Of a stretch of DNA of 64,000 bases, positions 53,273 to 61,684 are shown piece by piece (position 1 is the stretch's first letter; every line of letters starts with the position of its first letter). Where the stretch lies: NCBI RefSeq assembly GCF_019734885.1, contig NZ_JAAXCM010000049.1, positions 26,470 to 90,469 of the forward strand, written 5' to 3'. The notes beneath the pieces were generated by a model. The model worked only from the letters and a program-made list of their open reading frames with translations, made no database searches and was not told the origin of the DNA. Position numbers and translations under genes: made by a program. This DNA comes from Pseudocoprococcus catus. Its GTDB lineage: Bacteria > Bacillota > Clostridia > Lachnospirales > Lachnospiraceae.

Positions 53273-54025
53273 ATGGCAGTAACAGTAAAGTCTGAGAAGC
53301 AGATTGCACTTATGCGTGAAGCTGGAAGATTGCTGGCCATTACCCATGAGGAACTGCACAAGGCATTAAAACCGGGAATGACAACACTTGATATTGACAG
53401 ACTGGGAGAAGAGATTATCCGTGATTTCGGCTGCGTTCCGAATTTCAAGAATTATAACGGATTTCCGGCTTCCATCTGTGTATCCATTAATGATGAGGTT
53501 GTTCACGGTATCCCAACTGATAAGAGAGTCCTGAAAGAAGGAGATATCGTCAGTCTGGATGCAGGGCTCATTTACAAAGGCTATCATTCAGATGCAGCCA
53601 GAACATGGGGAGTCGGAGAAATCAGTGCAGAAGCACAGAGACTGATTGACGTAACCAGAGAAAGCTTTTTTAAAGGTATCAGTTTTGCAAAAGAAGGGAA
53701 TCATTTACATGAGATTTCCGCTGCTATCCAGGATTATGTTGAAGGAAACGGTTTTTCAGTGGTTCGTGATCTTGTAGGTCATGGAATCGGAACGCATCTT
53801 CATGAGGATCCGGAGATTCCGAACTTCAGAACGAAGGGAAGAGGCATTCGCCTGATGGCGGGCATGACATTGGCAATCGAGCCGATGGTCAATGCCGGTA
53901 CATGGGAAGTTGCCTGTGAAGATGATGACTGGACAATTGTAACAGATGATGGTTCTTTATCTGCACATTATGAGAATACAATTCTTGTAACAAAAGACGG
54001 ATGTGAGATACTGACGCTTCGATAG
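53273..54025 (+). CDS. map: methionine aminopeptidase, type I
   Basis: A 250-residue metalloprotease removing initiator Met. Metal ligands: SLDAGLIYKGYHSDAART (two Asp), GHGIGTHLHEDPEIPNF (His), MTLAIEPMV (Glu) and the final HYENTILVT (Glu). It begins two bases after adk. Confidence 0.97.
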   Translation: MAVTVKSEKQIALMREAGRLLAITHEELHKALKPGMTTLDIDRLGEEIIRDFGCVPNFKNYNGFPASICVSINDEVVHGIPTDKRVLKEGDIVSLDAGLIYKGYHSDAARTWGVGEISAEAQRLIDVTRESFFKGISFAKEGNHLHEISAAIQDYVEGNGFSVVRDLVGHGIGTHLHEDPEIPNFRTKGRGIRLMAGMTLAIEPMVNAGTWEVACEDDDWTIVTDDGSLSAHYENTILVTKDGCEILTLR

Positions 54026-54031
54026 GTGATA

Positions 54032-54313
54032 ATGATGAAGAATAAAACGTTATCAGACAGATATCCAAAAGGTCAGCTGGTAAGATCCAGACAGGGAAGA
54101 GACCAGAACAAACTTTATATTGTCACAGCTTCAGATGATCAATTTCTCTATGTGGCAAACGGTATAAAGTGGACGGTATCGAATCCCAAAAGAAAAAATC
54201 CGGTGCATACGCAAAAGATTAATATTCGGATGGATGCAGAGATTACCGATTCAGATATTGTAAAAGCAATTCAAACCTTTGAAAACAGGAAAGAAAATCA
54301 GGAGGACAAATAA
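54032..54313 (+). CDS. KOW-domain RNA-binding protein
   Basis: A ~93-residue basic protein with YPKGQLVRSRQGRDQNKLYIV near the N-terminus, like the KOW/L14e-type domain of small Firmicutes proteins found between map and infA. Ribosome-associated or RNA-binding function is inferred. GGTGAT precedes ATG 54032/54035. It ends one base before infA. Confidence 0.8.
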   Translation: MMKNKTLSDRYPKGQLVRSRQGRDQNKLYIVTASDDQFLYVANGIKWTVSNPKRKNPVHTQKINIRMDAEITDSDIVKAIQTFENRKENQEDK

Positions 54314-54532
54314 ATGTCAAAAGCAGATGTCATCGAAGTTGAAGGCGTAGTTGTTGAGAAGCTGCCAAATGCCATGTTCAAAGTTGAACTTGAGAATAAA
54401 CATGTTGTTTTGGCACATATCAGCGGCAAGCTCAGAATGAATTTTATTAAAATCTTACCGGGAGATAAGGTAACGATTGAACTTTCCCCATATGATCTGA
54501 CTAAGGGCAGAATTATTTGGAGAGATAAGTAA
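54314..54532 (+). CDS. infA: translation initiation factor IF-1
   Basis: A 72-residue S1-type OB fold: [50 protein letters not shown]. Binds the ribosomal A site during initiation. Normal length; AGGAGG lies inside the previous gene. Confidence 0.97.
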   Translation: MSKADVIEVEGVVVEKLPNAMFKVELENKHVVLAHISGKLRMNFIKILPGDKVTIELSPYDLTKGRIIWRDK

Positions 54533-54549
54533 AATAAGAAAAAAACTGC

Positions 54550-54578
54550 TTGATTTCTATATTTTCATATGATATAAT
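54550..54578 (+). promoter_or_regulatory. promoter of the rpmJ-rpsM-rpoA operon
   Basis: TTGATT (54550-54555), 17-base spacer, TATAAT (54573-54578). The leader after it contains a CCGTTC/GAACGG hairpin near 54625-54642 before the rpmJ RBS. Confidence 0.8.
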
Positions 54579-54686
54579 AGTCGGCGAGCGTTCTAAAATG
54601 GAATGAGCAGCCGATACATGGCCACCGTTCTAAGAGGAACGGGGTTGCGTATGTGGATGTACATTCTATGAAAGGAGAGATTTATA

Positions 54687-54800
54687 ATGAAGGTAAGATC
54701 TTCTGTAAAGCCTATCTGCGAGAAATGCAAGGTTATCAAGAGAAAAGGAAGCGTCAGAATTATCTGCGAGAATCCTAAGCACAAACAGAGACAGGGTTAA
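54687..54800 (+). CDS. rpmJ: 50S ribosomal protein L36
   Basis: A 37-residue protein, [19 protein letters not shown], with a zinc site (CEKC, later C and H in CENPKH). AAAGGAGAG lies upstream. It is below the usual length for automatic ORF calls but unmistakable. Confidence 0.95.
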   Translation: MKVRSSVKPICEKCKVIKRKGSVRIICENPKHKQRQG

Positions 54801-55095
54801 TTTTACTCTGTATTTCTGTCTGTAGTAACAGTATTGCCTTATTCCGGCAATCGATGTTATGCGGCTGCAGTGGGATACACCTGGATGGGTGTAAGCCTCA
54901 CTATTATATAAAATTTATTGATCACGCTAGATCAACGTGTCGTCATGACCGTCAAAATGGCGATGCAATTTACTAATATAAGAACAAGAATAAATATAAG
55001 AACAGTGGGAAGCGCTGTAAGCATTTCACCGCACATAGCAATATGTGTGTTACAGTTTTGCCCCTGTTTAGGACAACTATCGGAGGTGTAATTAC
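54801..55095 (+). promoter_or_regulatory. long rpmJ-rpsM spacer, likely leader
   Basis: A 295-nt non-coding spacer within the operon. It contains several possible stems, such as TTGCC-TTATTCC-GGCAA (54834-54850) and TACACCTGGATGGGTGTA (54874-54891). It ends with GGAGGTG before rpsM. Its length and structure suggest ribosomal-protein feedback control, for example by S4 or S13, but I cannot assign it to a known leader family. Confidence 0.45.
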
Positions 55096-55467
55096 ATGGC
55101 TCGTATCAGTGGTGTTGACTTACCAAGAGATAAACGAATTGAAATCGGCCTTACTTATGTATATGGTATCGGTAGAGCAACTTCAAACCGCCTTTTAAAG
55201 GAAGCTGGAGTTAATCCAGACACACGTGTTAGAGACTTAACAGATGAAGAAGTTGGTAAAATCCGTGATGCAATCGATGCAGACAGCATCTTAATCGAAG
55301 GTGATCTTCGTAGAGAGATCGCAATTAATATCAAGAGATTACAGGAAATTGGTTGCTACAGAGGCATCCGTCACAGAAAAGGTCTTCCAGTTCGTGGTCA
55401 GAAGACAAAGACAAACGCAAGAACTCGTAAGGGTCCTAAGAAGACAGTAGCAAACAAGAAGAAGTAA
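55096..55467 (+). CDS. rpsM: 30S ribosomal protein S13
   Basis: A 123-residue S13, [19 protein letters not shown], with [17 protein letters not shown]. Contacts tRNA and forms the head bridge with the 50S subunit. Confidence 0.97.
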   Translation: MARISGVDLPRDKRIEIGLTYVYGIGRATSNRLLKEAGVNPDTRVRDLTDEEVGKIRDAIDADSILIEGDLRREIAINIKRLQEIGCYRGIRHRKGLPVRGQKTKTNARTRKGPKKTVANKKK

Positions 55468-55486
55468 TTCAGGAGGTTAATGATCA

Positions 55487-55882
55487 ATGGCTAAGAAAGT
55501 GACAAAGAAAGTTACAAAGAAGCGTGTCAGAAAAAACGTTGAACGTGGTCAGGCACATATTCAGTCATCTTTTAATAATACAATTGTTACACTTACAGAT
55601 ACAGAAGGCAATGCTTTATCATGGGCAAGTGCTGGTGGTCTTGGCTTCAGAGGCAGCCGTAAGTCAACTCCTTATGCTGCACAGATGGCAGCAGAGACAG
55701 CTGCAAAGGCTGCACTTATTCATGGTCTGAAGTCAGTAGAAGTTATGGTTAAGGGTCCTGGTTCAGGTCGTGAAGCCGCAATCCGTGCATTACAGGCATG
55801 TGGTATTGAAGTTACAAGCATCAGAGACGTAACACCTGTTCCTCATAACGGATGCCGTCCGCCAAAACGCAGAAGAGTCTAA
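55487..55882 (+). CDS. rpsK: 30S ribosomal protein S11
   Basis: A 131-residue S11, with [20 protein letters not shown] and [13 protein letters not shown] at the C-terminus. Confidence 0.97.
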   Translation: MAKKVTKKVTKKRVRKNVERGQAHIQSSFNNTIVTLTDTEGNALSWASAGGLGFRGSRKSTPYAAQMAAETAAKAALIHGLKSVEVMVKGPGSGREAAIRALQACGIEVTSIRDVTPVPHNGCRPPKRRRV

Positions 55883-55900
55883 TAGGAGGGTGTAATAGAT

Positions 55901-56494
55901 ATGGCTAGAGAAATGGTTCCAGTTTTAAAAAGATGTAGAAGCCTTGGACTTGACCCACTCTACCTTGGTGTAGATAAGAAGTCCAACAGACAGTCTATTA
56001 GAGGCAATAGAAAGAAATCCGAGTACGGTAATCAGTTAAGAGAAAAACAGAAAGCTAAATTCATCTATGGTGTTCTGGAAAAACCTTTCAGAAACTACTT
56101 TGCTAAAGCAAGCCAGATGAAAGGCCAGACAGGTGAAAACCTCATGGTTATGTTGGAATGCCGTCTTGATAATATTATTTTCAGACTTGGTTTTGCAAGA
56201 ACACGTAAAGAAGCAAGACAGATCGTAGATCACAAGCATGTTTCTGTAAATGGCAAGCTTGTTAATATTCCTTCTTATCAGGTAAAACCTGGCGATGTTG
56301 TTGAAATCAGAGAAAAATTCAAAACTTCACAGAGATACAAAGACATTCTTGAGATGGCCGGCGGCAGAATGGTTCCTGAATGGCTCGAAGCAGATCAGGA
56401 AAACCTGAAAGGTGAAGTTAAAGCTCTTCCATTAAGAGAGCAGATCGATGTTCCTGTTGACGAAATGCTTATCGTTGAGTTGTATTCTAAATAA
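55901..56494 (+). CDS. rpsD: 30S ribosomal protein S4
   Basis: A 197-residue S4 with [31 protein letters not shown], an S4 RNA-binding domain, in order. No zinc Cys pair at the N-terminus, so the C-minus form. Confidence 0.97.
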   Translation: MAREMVPVLKRCRSLGLDPLYLGVDKKSNRQSIRGNRKKSEYGNQLREKQKAKFIYGVLEKPFRNYFAKASQMKGQTGENLMVMLECRLDNIIFRLGFARTRKEARQIVDHKHVSVNGKLVNIPSYQVKPGDVVEIREKFKTSQRYKDILEMAGGRMVPEWLEADQENLKGEVKALPLREQIDVPVDEMLIVELYSK

Positions 56495-56568
56495 TAATTT
56501 TTAGCTTGTTTGACAGGCTGATGGACTACCCTCAATTAGTTTTAAACCCATAAAGGAGGGCCAATTTA

Positions 56569-57528
56569 GTGTTTTATTTTGAAAAACCGAAAATAGAGAT
56601 TGCAGAGATATCAGAAGATAACAAATACGGACGTTTTGTAGTTGAGCCTTTAGAGAGAGGTTATGGAATTACTCTTGGTAATTCCTTAAGAAGAATCATG
56701 CTTTCCTCTCTCCCAGGTGCTGCTGTCAGTCATGTAAAGATTGACGGTGTTGTCCATGAGTTCAGTGCAATTCCTGGCGTTAAGGAAGACGTTACTGAAA
56801 TTATCATGAACATCAAAAGTCTGGCAATCAAGAATACAAGTCTGACCAATGAGCCAAAAACAGCTTATATTGAATACGAAGGCGAAGGCGTCGTTACAGC
56901 GGCCGATATTCAGGTTGATCAGGATATCGAAATCATGAATCCGGATCAGGTGATTGCTACATTAAGTGGCGGTGCTGATTGCAAACTCTATATGGAGCTT
57001 ACAATTACAAAGGGCAGAGGTTATGTCAGCTCAGATAAGAATAAGAGTGATGACTTACCAATCGGTGTGCTTGCTGTAGATTCTATCTATACACCTGTTG
57101 AGCGTGTCAATATGACTGTTGAGAATACACGTGTAGGTCAGGTGACAGATTATGACAAGCTCACTCTTGATGTCTATACTAATGGTACACTTGGACCAGA
57201 CGAGGCTGTAAGTCTTGCTGCCAAAGTGTTAAGCGACCACCTGAATCTTTTCATTGATCTTTCTGAAAACGCCAAGACTGCTGAAGTTATGGTAGAAAAA
57301 GAAGACAATGAGAAAGAAAAAGTTCTTGAAATGAATATTGATGAGCTTGAATTATCCGTTCGTTCATATAACTGCCTGAAACGTGCTGGTATCAATACGG
57401 TTGAGGAGTTAACAAACAGAACAGCTGAAGATATGATGAAGGTAAGAAATCTTGGACGTAAATCACTTGAAGAAGTTCTTGCCAAACTGAAAGAACTTGG
57501 ACTTCAGCTGAATCCGAGTGACGAATAA
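56569..57528 (+). CDS. rpoA: DNA-directed RNA polymerase subunit alpha
   Basis: A 319-residue alpha subunit. The N-terminal domain has [24 protein letters not shown]. The C-terminal domain includes [22 protein letters not shown] and [15 protein letters not shown], which bind UP elements and regulators. GTG start after AAAGGAGGG. Confidence 0.97.
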   Translation: MFYFEKPKIEIAEISEDNKYGRFVVEPLERGYGITLGNSLRRIMLSSLPGAAVSHVKIDGVVHEFSAIPGVKEDVTEIIMNIKSLAIKNTSLTNEPKTAYIEYEGEGVVTAADIQVDQDIEIMNPDQVIATLSGGADCKLYMELTITKGRGYVSSDKNKSDDLPIGVLAVDSIYTPVERVNMTVENTRVGQVTDYDKLTLDVYTNGTLGPDEAVSLAAKVLSDHLNLFIDLSENAKTAEVMVEKEDNEKEKVLEMNIDELELSVRSYNCLKRAGINTVEELTNRTAEDMMKVRNLGRKSLEEVLAKLKELGLQLNPSDE

Positions 57529-57570
57529 TTCGCTCCGTTAGAATTTATCGATTTTTAAGGAGGATATACA

Positions 57571-58095
57571 ATGGCAGGCTATAGAAAACTTGGAAGAACT
57601 TCCAGTCAGCGTAAAGCTTTGCTCAGAAATCAGGTAACTGATCTGTTATGCTACGGCAAGATTAAGACTACTGAAGCAAAAGCAAAAGAAATCAGAAAGA
57701 TTGCCGAAGGCTTAATTGCACTTGGTGTTAAAGAAAAAGATAACTTTGATGAAGTAACTGTTCAGGCTAAGGTTGTTCGTAAGGACGCTAACGGCAAGAG
57801 AGTTAAAGAAGATGGCAAAGTTGTTTTTGACACAGTTGAAAAGACAATCAAAAAAGACAGACCATCCCGTTTACATGCTAGAAAGCAGATGGCAAAGGTT
57901 CTTTACACAAGAAAAGACATCCCTGCAGCTGCTGCTAAGAAGAAAGCCAATACTAAAGAGATCAATCTTCAGGATAAGTTATTTGGCGAATTAGCTGAAA
58001 AGTATGCTACACGTAACGGTGGTTACACAAGAATCGTCAAGATCGGTGAACGTAAAGGCGATGCAGCTATGGAAGTTATCATTGAATTAGTTTAA
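57571..58095 (+). CDS. rplQ: 50S ribosomal protein L17, extended form
   Basis: A 174-residue L17 starting MAGYRKLGRTSSQRKALLRNQ, longer than the ~120 of B. subtilis. The extra ~50 residues form a Lys-rich insertion in the middle (VVRKDANGKRVKEDGKVVFD), before the normal C-terminal RNGGYTRIVKIGERKGDAAMEVIIELV. Last gene of the alpha operon. Confidence 0.96.
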   Translation: MAGYRKLGRTSSQRKALLRNQVTDLLCYGKIKTTEAKAKEIRKIAEGLIALGVKEKDNFDEVTVQAKVVRKDANGKRVKEDGKVVFDTVEKTIKKDRPSRLHARKQMAKVLYTRKDIPAAAAKKKANTKEINLQDKLFGELAEKYATRNGGYTRIVKIGERKGDAAMEVIIELV

Positions 58096-58116
58096 TTCTG
58101 GTATATAGACAAATCG

Positions 58117-58173
58117 AAGGGGCTGTTGTAAGATATGCTTAGCGTATTTTACAAGGCCTCTTTTCTTTTTTTG
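58117..58173 (+). terminator. terminator of the ribosomal supercluster
   Basis: An imperfect stem (GGGGC-TTGTAAGATATGC / GCGTATTTTACAA-GCCTC) is followed by TTTTCTTTTTTT. Confidence 0.8.
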
Positions 58174-58316
58174 TTATTTGGAAGTTTTTCATCTTTGGGA
58201 TGAAGATATGAGGGATTTGTGCAGAATATGAAGGCTATATGCGTGAAGAGAAAGTGATAGATATGAAAGACTGCCAAATGACTGAAAAGGACAGAGAATT
58301 TACAGGAGGAGAAAAG

Positions 58317-59213
58317 ATGGGAAAGATTATCCAGGCCCTGCATCTGATTCACGATTATGTGCAGAAAGATGAGAATGGCAATATTGAATCAAAGAATAGA
58401 GTCCTGCGGGATATCTCTGTGGATATAGAATCCGGTAGTTTTGTTGTTTTACTTGGGCATAATGGTTCCGGCAAATCGACATTGGCACGGCATCTGAATG
58501 CTCTGCTCCAGCCTACAGAGGGAACAGTGTGGATTGACGGACACGATACAAAAAATCAGCAGGAGTGGCTGGAAATAAGAAAGACCGCCGGTATGGTTTT
58601 TCAGAATCCGGATAATCAGATCATCGCCAGTGTAGTGGAAGAGGATGTGGCGTTTGGACCGGAGAATATGGGAGTACCCACAGAAGAAATCTGGCAGCGT
58701 GTGGCAAAGAGTCTTGAGAGTGTGGATATGACTGTGTATCGCTATCATTCACCGAATAAATTATCCGGTGGACAGAAACAGAGGATTGCCATTGCCGGTA
58801 TTATGGCTATGCATCCCTCCTGTATGGTATTGGATGAGGCGACAGCTATGCTTGATCCTGCAGGACGCAGAGAGGTACTGGAGGCCGTTCATCGACTGAA
58901 TAAAGAAGAAAAGGTAACAGTGATTCTCATCACCCATCATATGGATGAGGCCGTGGATGCAGATCGTGTACTCGTTATGGATAAGGGACAAATTGCCATG
59001 GATGGCACACCAAAAGAGGTCTTTTCCAGAGTAGAGGAGCTTCAAAAGCTTGAATTGGATGTTCCGCAGATCACGGAGTTGGCATGGCAGCTGAAGCAAC
59101 AGGGAATGCCACTTTCAGACGGCATTTTGACCCAGGAACGATTTATTCAGGAATTAGAGCAGATACTGCAGCATAGAGGAAGGGGGATGCAAGGTGTCAC
59201 TGATTCAATTTGA
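58317..59213 (+). CDS. ecfA1: ECF transporter ATPase EcfA1
   Basis: A ~298-residue ABC ATPase of energy-coupling-factor vitamin and metal importers. Walker A LGHNGSGKST, Q-loop MVFQNPDNQIIASVVEEDVAFGP, signature LSGGQKQR, Walker B MVLDEATAMLDP. ATG 58317 follows AGGAGGAG; the frame upstream is open to 58239 but lacks an RBS. It is partner to ecfA2 and ecfT and works with separate S-components coded elsewhere. Confidence 0.93.
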   Translation: MGKIIQALHLIHDYVQKDENGNIESKNRVLRDISVDIESGSFVVLLGHNGSGKSTLARHLNALLQPTEGTVWIDGHDTKNQQEWLEIRKTAGMVFQNPDNQIIASVVEEDVAFGPENMGVPTEEIWQRVAKSLESVDMTVYRYHSPNKLSGGQKQRIAIAGIMAMHPSCMVLDEATAMLDPAGRREVLEAVHRLNKEEKVTVILITHHMDEAVDADRVLVMDKGQIAMDGTPKEVFSRVEELQKLELDVPQITELAWQLKQQGMPLSDGILTQERFIQELEQILQHRGRGMQGVTDSI

Positions 59214-60069
59214 GAATGTCAACTATATATATGGCGTTGGAACTACTTTTGAGAAGCAGGCGTTAAAAAACATTTGTTTTACCGTTGAATCTGGAAGCTT
59301 TATCGGGCTGATCGGGCATACCGGATCAGGTAAGTCAACGCTGATCCAGCATATGAATGGATTGATCAGGCCAACCTCCGGCAAAATTTATTTTCACGAT
59401 GAGGATATCACAGCGGATGGCTACAAGAAAAAGGGATTGCGTTCGAAGGTTGGGATTGTTTTTCAGTATCCGGAATATCAGTTATTTGAGATTGATGTAT
59501 TGGCGGATGTGGCTTTTGGCCCGAAGAATCTGGGATTATCTCAGGAAGAGGCAAAAAAGCGGGCGATTGAGGCACTTCAGTTGGTGGGCATTAAAGAAGA
59601 GCAATATACATTATCGCCCTTTGAATTATCAGGCGGTCAGAAACGCCGTGTGGCTATTGCAGGTGTTCTGGCCATGCAGCCGGAAGTGTTGATTCTTGAT
59701 GAACCGGCGGCGGGGCTGGATCCCGGGAGTCGGAGAGAAATTCTGGATACCATTGCACATTTATATAAAGAAACGGGCATGACGGTTATTTTATCCTCTC
59801 ATTCCATGGAGGACATGGCAGAATATGCCAGACGATTGCTGGTAATGAACCAGGGTGAACTGGTAATGGACGGAACCCCGAAGGAGATATTTGGACGTTA
59901 TAAAGAATTGGAGAAAATGGGACTTTCAGCACCGAAGATGACGTATCTTATGCACAGCCTTGCGGAAAAAGGATATGATTTATCCACAGATATTTTGACG
60001 GTATCGGATGCTGCAGGGGAAATTCTCAATTTATGGAGGAAGACGAGAATGGAGGACGGCGAGAAATGA
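59194..60069 (+). CDS. ecfA2: ECF transporter ATPase EcfA2
   Basis: A 291-residue second ATPase of the ECF module: Walker A IGHTGSGKST, Q-loop VFQYPEYQLFE, signature LSGGQKRR, Walker B LILDEPAAGLDP. GTG start 59194 overlaps ecfA1 by 20 nt. ATGA overlap with ecfT at its end. Confidence 0.94.
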   Translation: MSLIQFENVNYIYGVGTTFEKQALKNICFTVESGSFIGLIGHTGSGKSTLIQHMNGLIRPTSGKIYFHDEDITADGYKKKGLRSKVGIVFQYPEYQLFEIDVLADVAFGPKNLGLSQEEAKKRAIEALQLVGIKEEQYTLSPFELSGGQKRRVAIAGVLAMQPEVLILDEPAAGLDPGSRREILDTIAHLYKETGMTVILSSHSMEDMAEYARRLLVMNQGELVMDGTPKEIFGRYKELEKMGLSAPKMTYLMHSLAEKGYDLSTDILTVSDAAGEILNLWRKTRMEDGEK

Positions 60070-60866
60070 TACGAGACATAACCATTGGACAATATTATCC
60101 CCAGTCTTCTGTGATCCATCGTCTGGATCCGAGAGTAAAACTGCTCGGAACGGTTTTATTTGTCTTATCTGTTTTTTTGATCCACAGTGTCCCGGCTTTT
60201 ATCATCGTGACAGCAGTTATGGCAGTGATGATTGTTTTATCAAAAGTTCCGGTTAGTTTTATGCTGAAAGGGCTGAAATCCATTTTTATTATCGTTCTCT
60301 TAACATTTTGTTTCAGCCTTTTTCTGACGCCGGGAGACAGTTTATTCAAGATCGGTTTTTTGAATGCCACTGTACAGGGATTAAAGACAGGTCTTTATAT
60401 GGTCATGCGTCTGAGTTATCTGATTATTGGCTCATCTCTGATGACATTGACCACAACACCGAACCAGCTGACAGATGGTCTTGAAAAAGGGTTGGGCTGT
60501 TTAAACAGGGTGCATGTGCCGGTACATGAGGTGGCGATGATGATGTCTATTGCCCTTCGATTTATTCCGATTTTACTGGAAGAAATGGACAGAATCATGA
60601 AGGCACAGCAGGCCAGAGGGGCAGACTTTGAGAGTGGTAATCTGATTCAGAGAGCAAAAGGGCTTGTACCGCTTCTGGTGCCGCTTTTTATCGCCGCAAT
60701 CCGACGCGCCAATGATCTGGCTATGGCCATGGAAGCCCGCTGTTATCACGGCGGACAGGGCCGTACAAAGATGAAGCCGCTGCATTATGAGAAAAGAGAC
60801 CGGATGGCTTATTTGCTAATGGCTGTTTATATGATTGCCATTTGTGTGCTGAGAGGAGTGATGTAA
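60066..60866 (+). CDS. ecfT: ECF transporter transmembrane component EcfT
   Basis: A ~266-residue membrane protein starting MIRDITIGQYYP. It has SVIHRLDPRVKLLGT, about five membrane segments, and the two ATPase-coupling motifs ARGADFES and ARCYHGGQGRTKM (A-R-G and A-R-C/G types). It couples EcfA1/EcfA2 to vitamin-specific S subunits. Start chosen at the ATGA overlap. Confidence 0.94.
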   Translation: MIRDITIGQYYPQSSVIHRLDPRVKLLGTVLFVLSVFLIHSVPAFIIVTAVMAVMIVLSKVPVSFMLKGLKSIFIIVLLTFCFSLFLTPGDSLFKIGFLNATVQGLKTGLYMVMRLSYLIIGSSLMTLTTTPNQLTDGLEKGLGCLNRVHVPVHEVAMMMSIALRFIPILLEEMDRIMKAQQARGADFESGNLIQRAKGLVPLLVPLFIAAIRRANDLAMAMEARCYHGGQGRTKMKPLHYEKRDRMAYLLMAVYMIAICVLRGVM

Positions 60867-60868
60867 TT

Positions 60869-61606
60869 GTGCATAGAATTAAACTGACGGTGGCTTATGA
60901 CGGCACAAACTACTGCGGATGGCAGGTGCAGCCAAACGGTGTTTCTGTACAGTCAATACTTCAAAAAGCTATAGAAAATCTACTGGGGGAGAAAACCGAT
61001 GTGACAGGCGCCAGCCGGACAGACTCAGGTGTACATGCTTTGGGTCAGGTGGTTGTTTTTGATACAGACAAAAATATCCCGGATTGGAAGTATGCCCTGG
61101 CCATTAATCAGCGTCTTCCGAAGGATATTGTGGTGCAGAAATCCGAGGAAGTACCGCTGGATTTTCATCCCCGCTATACGGATGTGGAGAAAACGTATGA
61201 ATACCGGATTTTGAACCGGCGGACACAGCTGCCAAAGGAAAGATTGTACAGTTATTTTGTGCCGAAAAAGCTGAATGTGGCTAAGATGCGTGAGGCTGGG
61301 GATTATCTGGTGGGAGAACATGATTTTAAATCCTTTTGCTCTCAGAAGACGAAAGTGCTGAGCACTGTGAGAACCATCTATTCTCTTGAACTGATTGAAG
61401 AGGGAGATATTGTGACACTGCGTGTCAGCGGCAATGGCTTTCTGTACAATATGGTGCGTATTATCGCCGGTGTATTGATTAAGGTCGGACTGGAACAGAA
61501 AGAACCGGAGGAAGTTAAAGAAGCAGTAGAATATCCGATAGGAAGTGCCGCCGGACCGACGGCACCTGCCCACGGATTGACACTGGTGGAGATTAAGTAT
61601 CCATAA
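60869..61606 (+). CDS. truA: tRNA pseudouridine(38-40) synthase TruA
   Basis: A ~245-residue pseudouridine synthase. The catalytic Asp is in GASRTDSGVHALGQ; FCSQKTKV and GNGFLYNMVRIIAG are further TruA motifs. The start is GTG 60869, ten bases after GAGGAG and directly behind ecfT. The ecfA1-A2-T-truA order is usual in Firmicutes. Confidence 0.95.
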   Translation: MHRIKLTVAYDGTNYCGWQVQPNGVSVQSILQKAIENLLGEKTDVTGASRTDSGVHALGQVVVFDTDKNIPDWKYALAINQRLPKDIVVQKSEEVPLDFHPRYTDVEKTYEYRILNRRTQLPKERLYSYFVPKKLNVAKMREAGDYLVGEHDFKSFCSQKTKVLSTVRTIYSLELIEEGDIVTLRVSGNGFLYNMVRIIAGVLIKVGLEQKEPEEVKEAVEYPIGSAAGPTAPAHGLTLVEIKYP

Positions 61607-61628
61607 AATTTGCATATGCATCAATAGG

Positions 61629-61672
61629 ACAAGCGGCTGCTTCTTTTATCCCGAAGCAGCCGCTTGTTTTTT
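61629..61672. terminator. bidirectional terminator
   Basis: ACAAGCGGCTGCTTC pairs with GAAGCAGCCGCTTGT, then TTTTTT. It stands between truA (+) and the membrane protein (-). Confidence 0.9.
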
Positions 61673-61684
61673 ATCATTTTGTGT

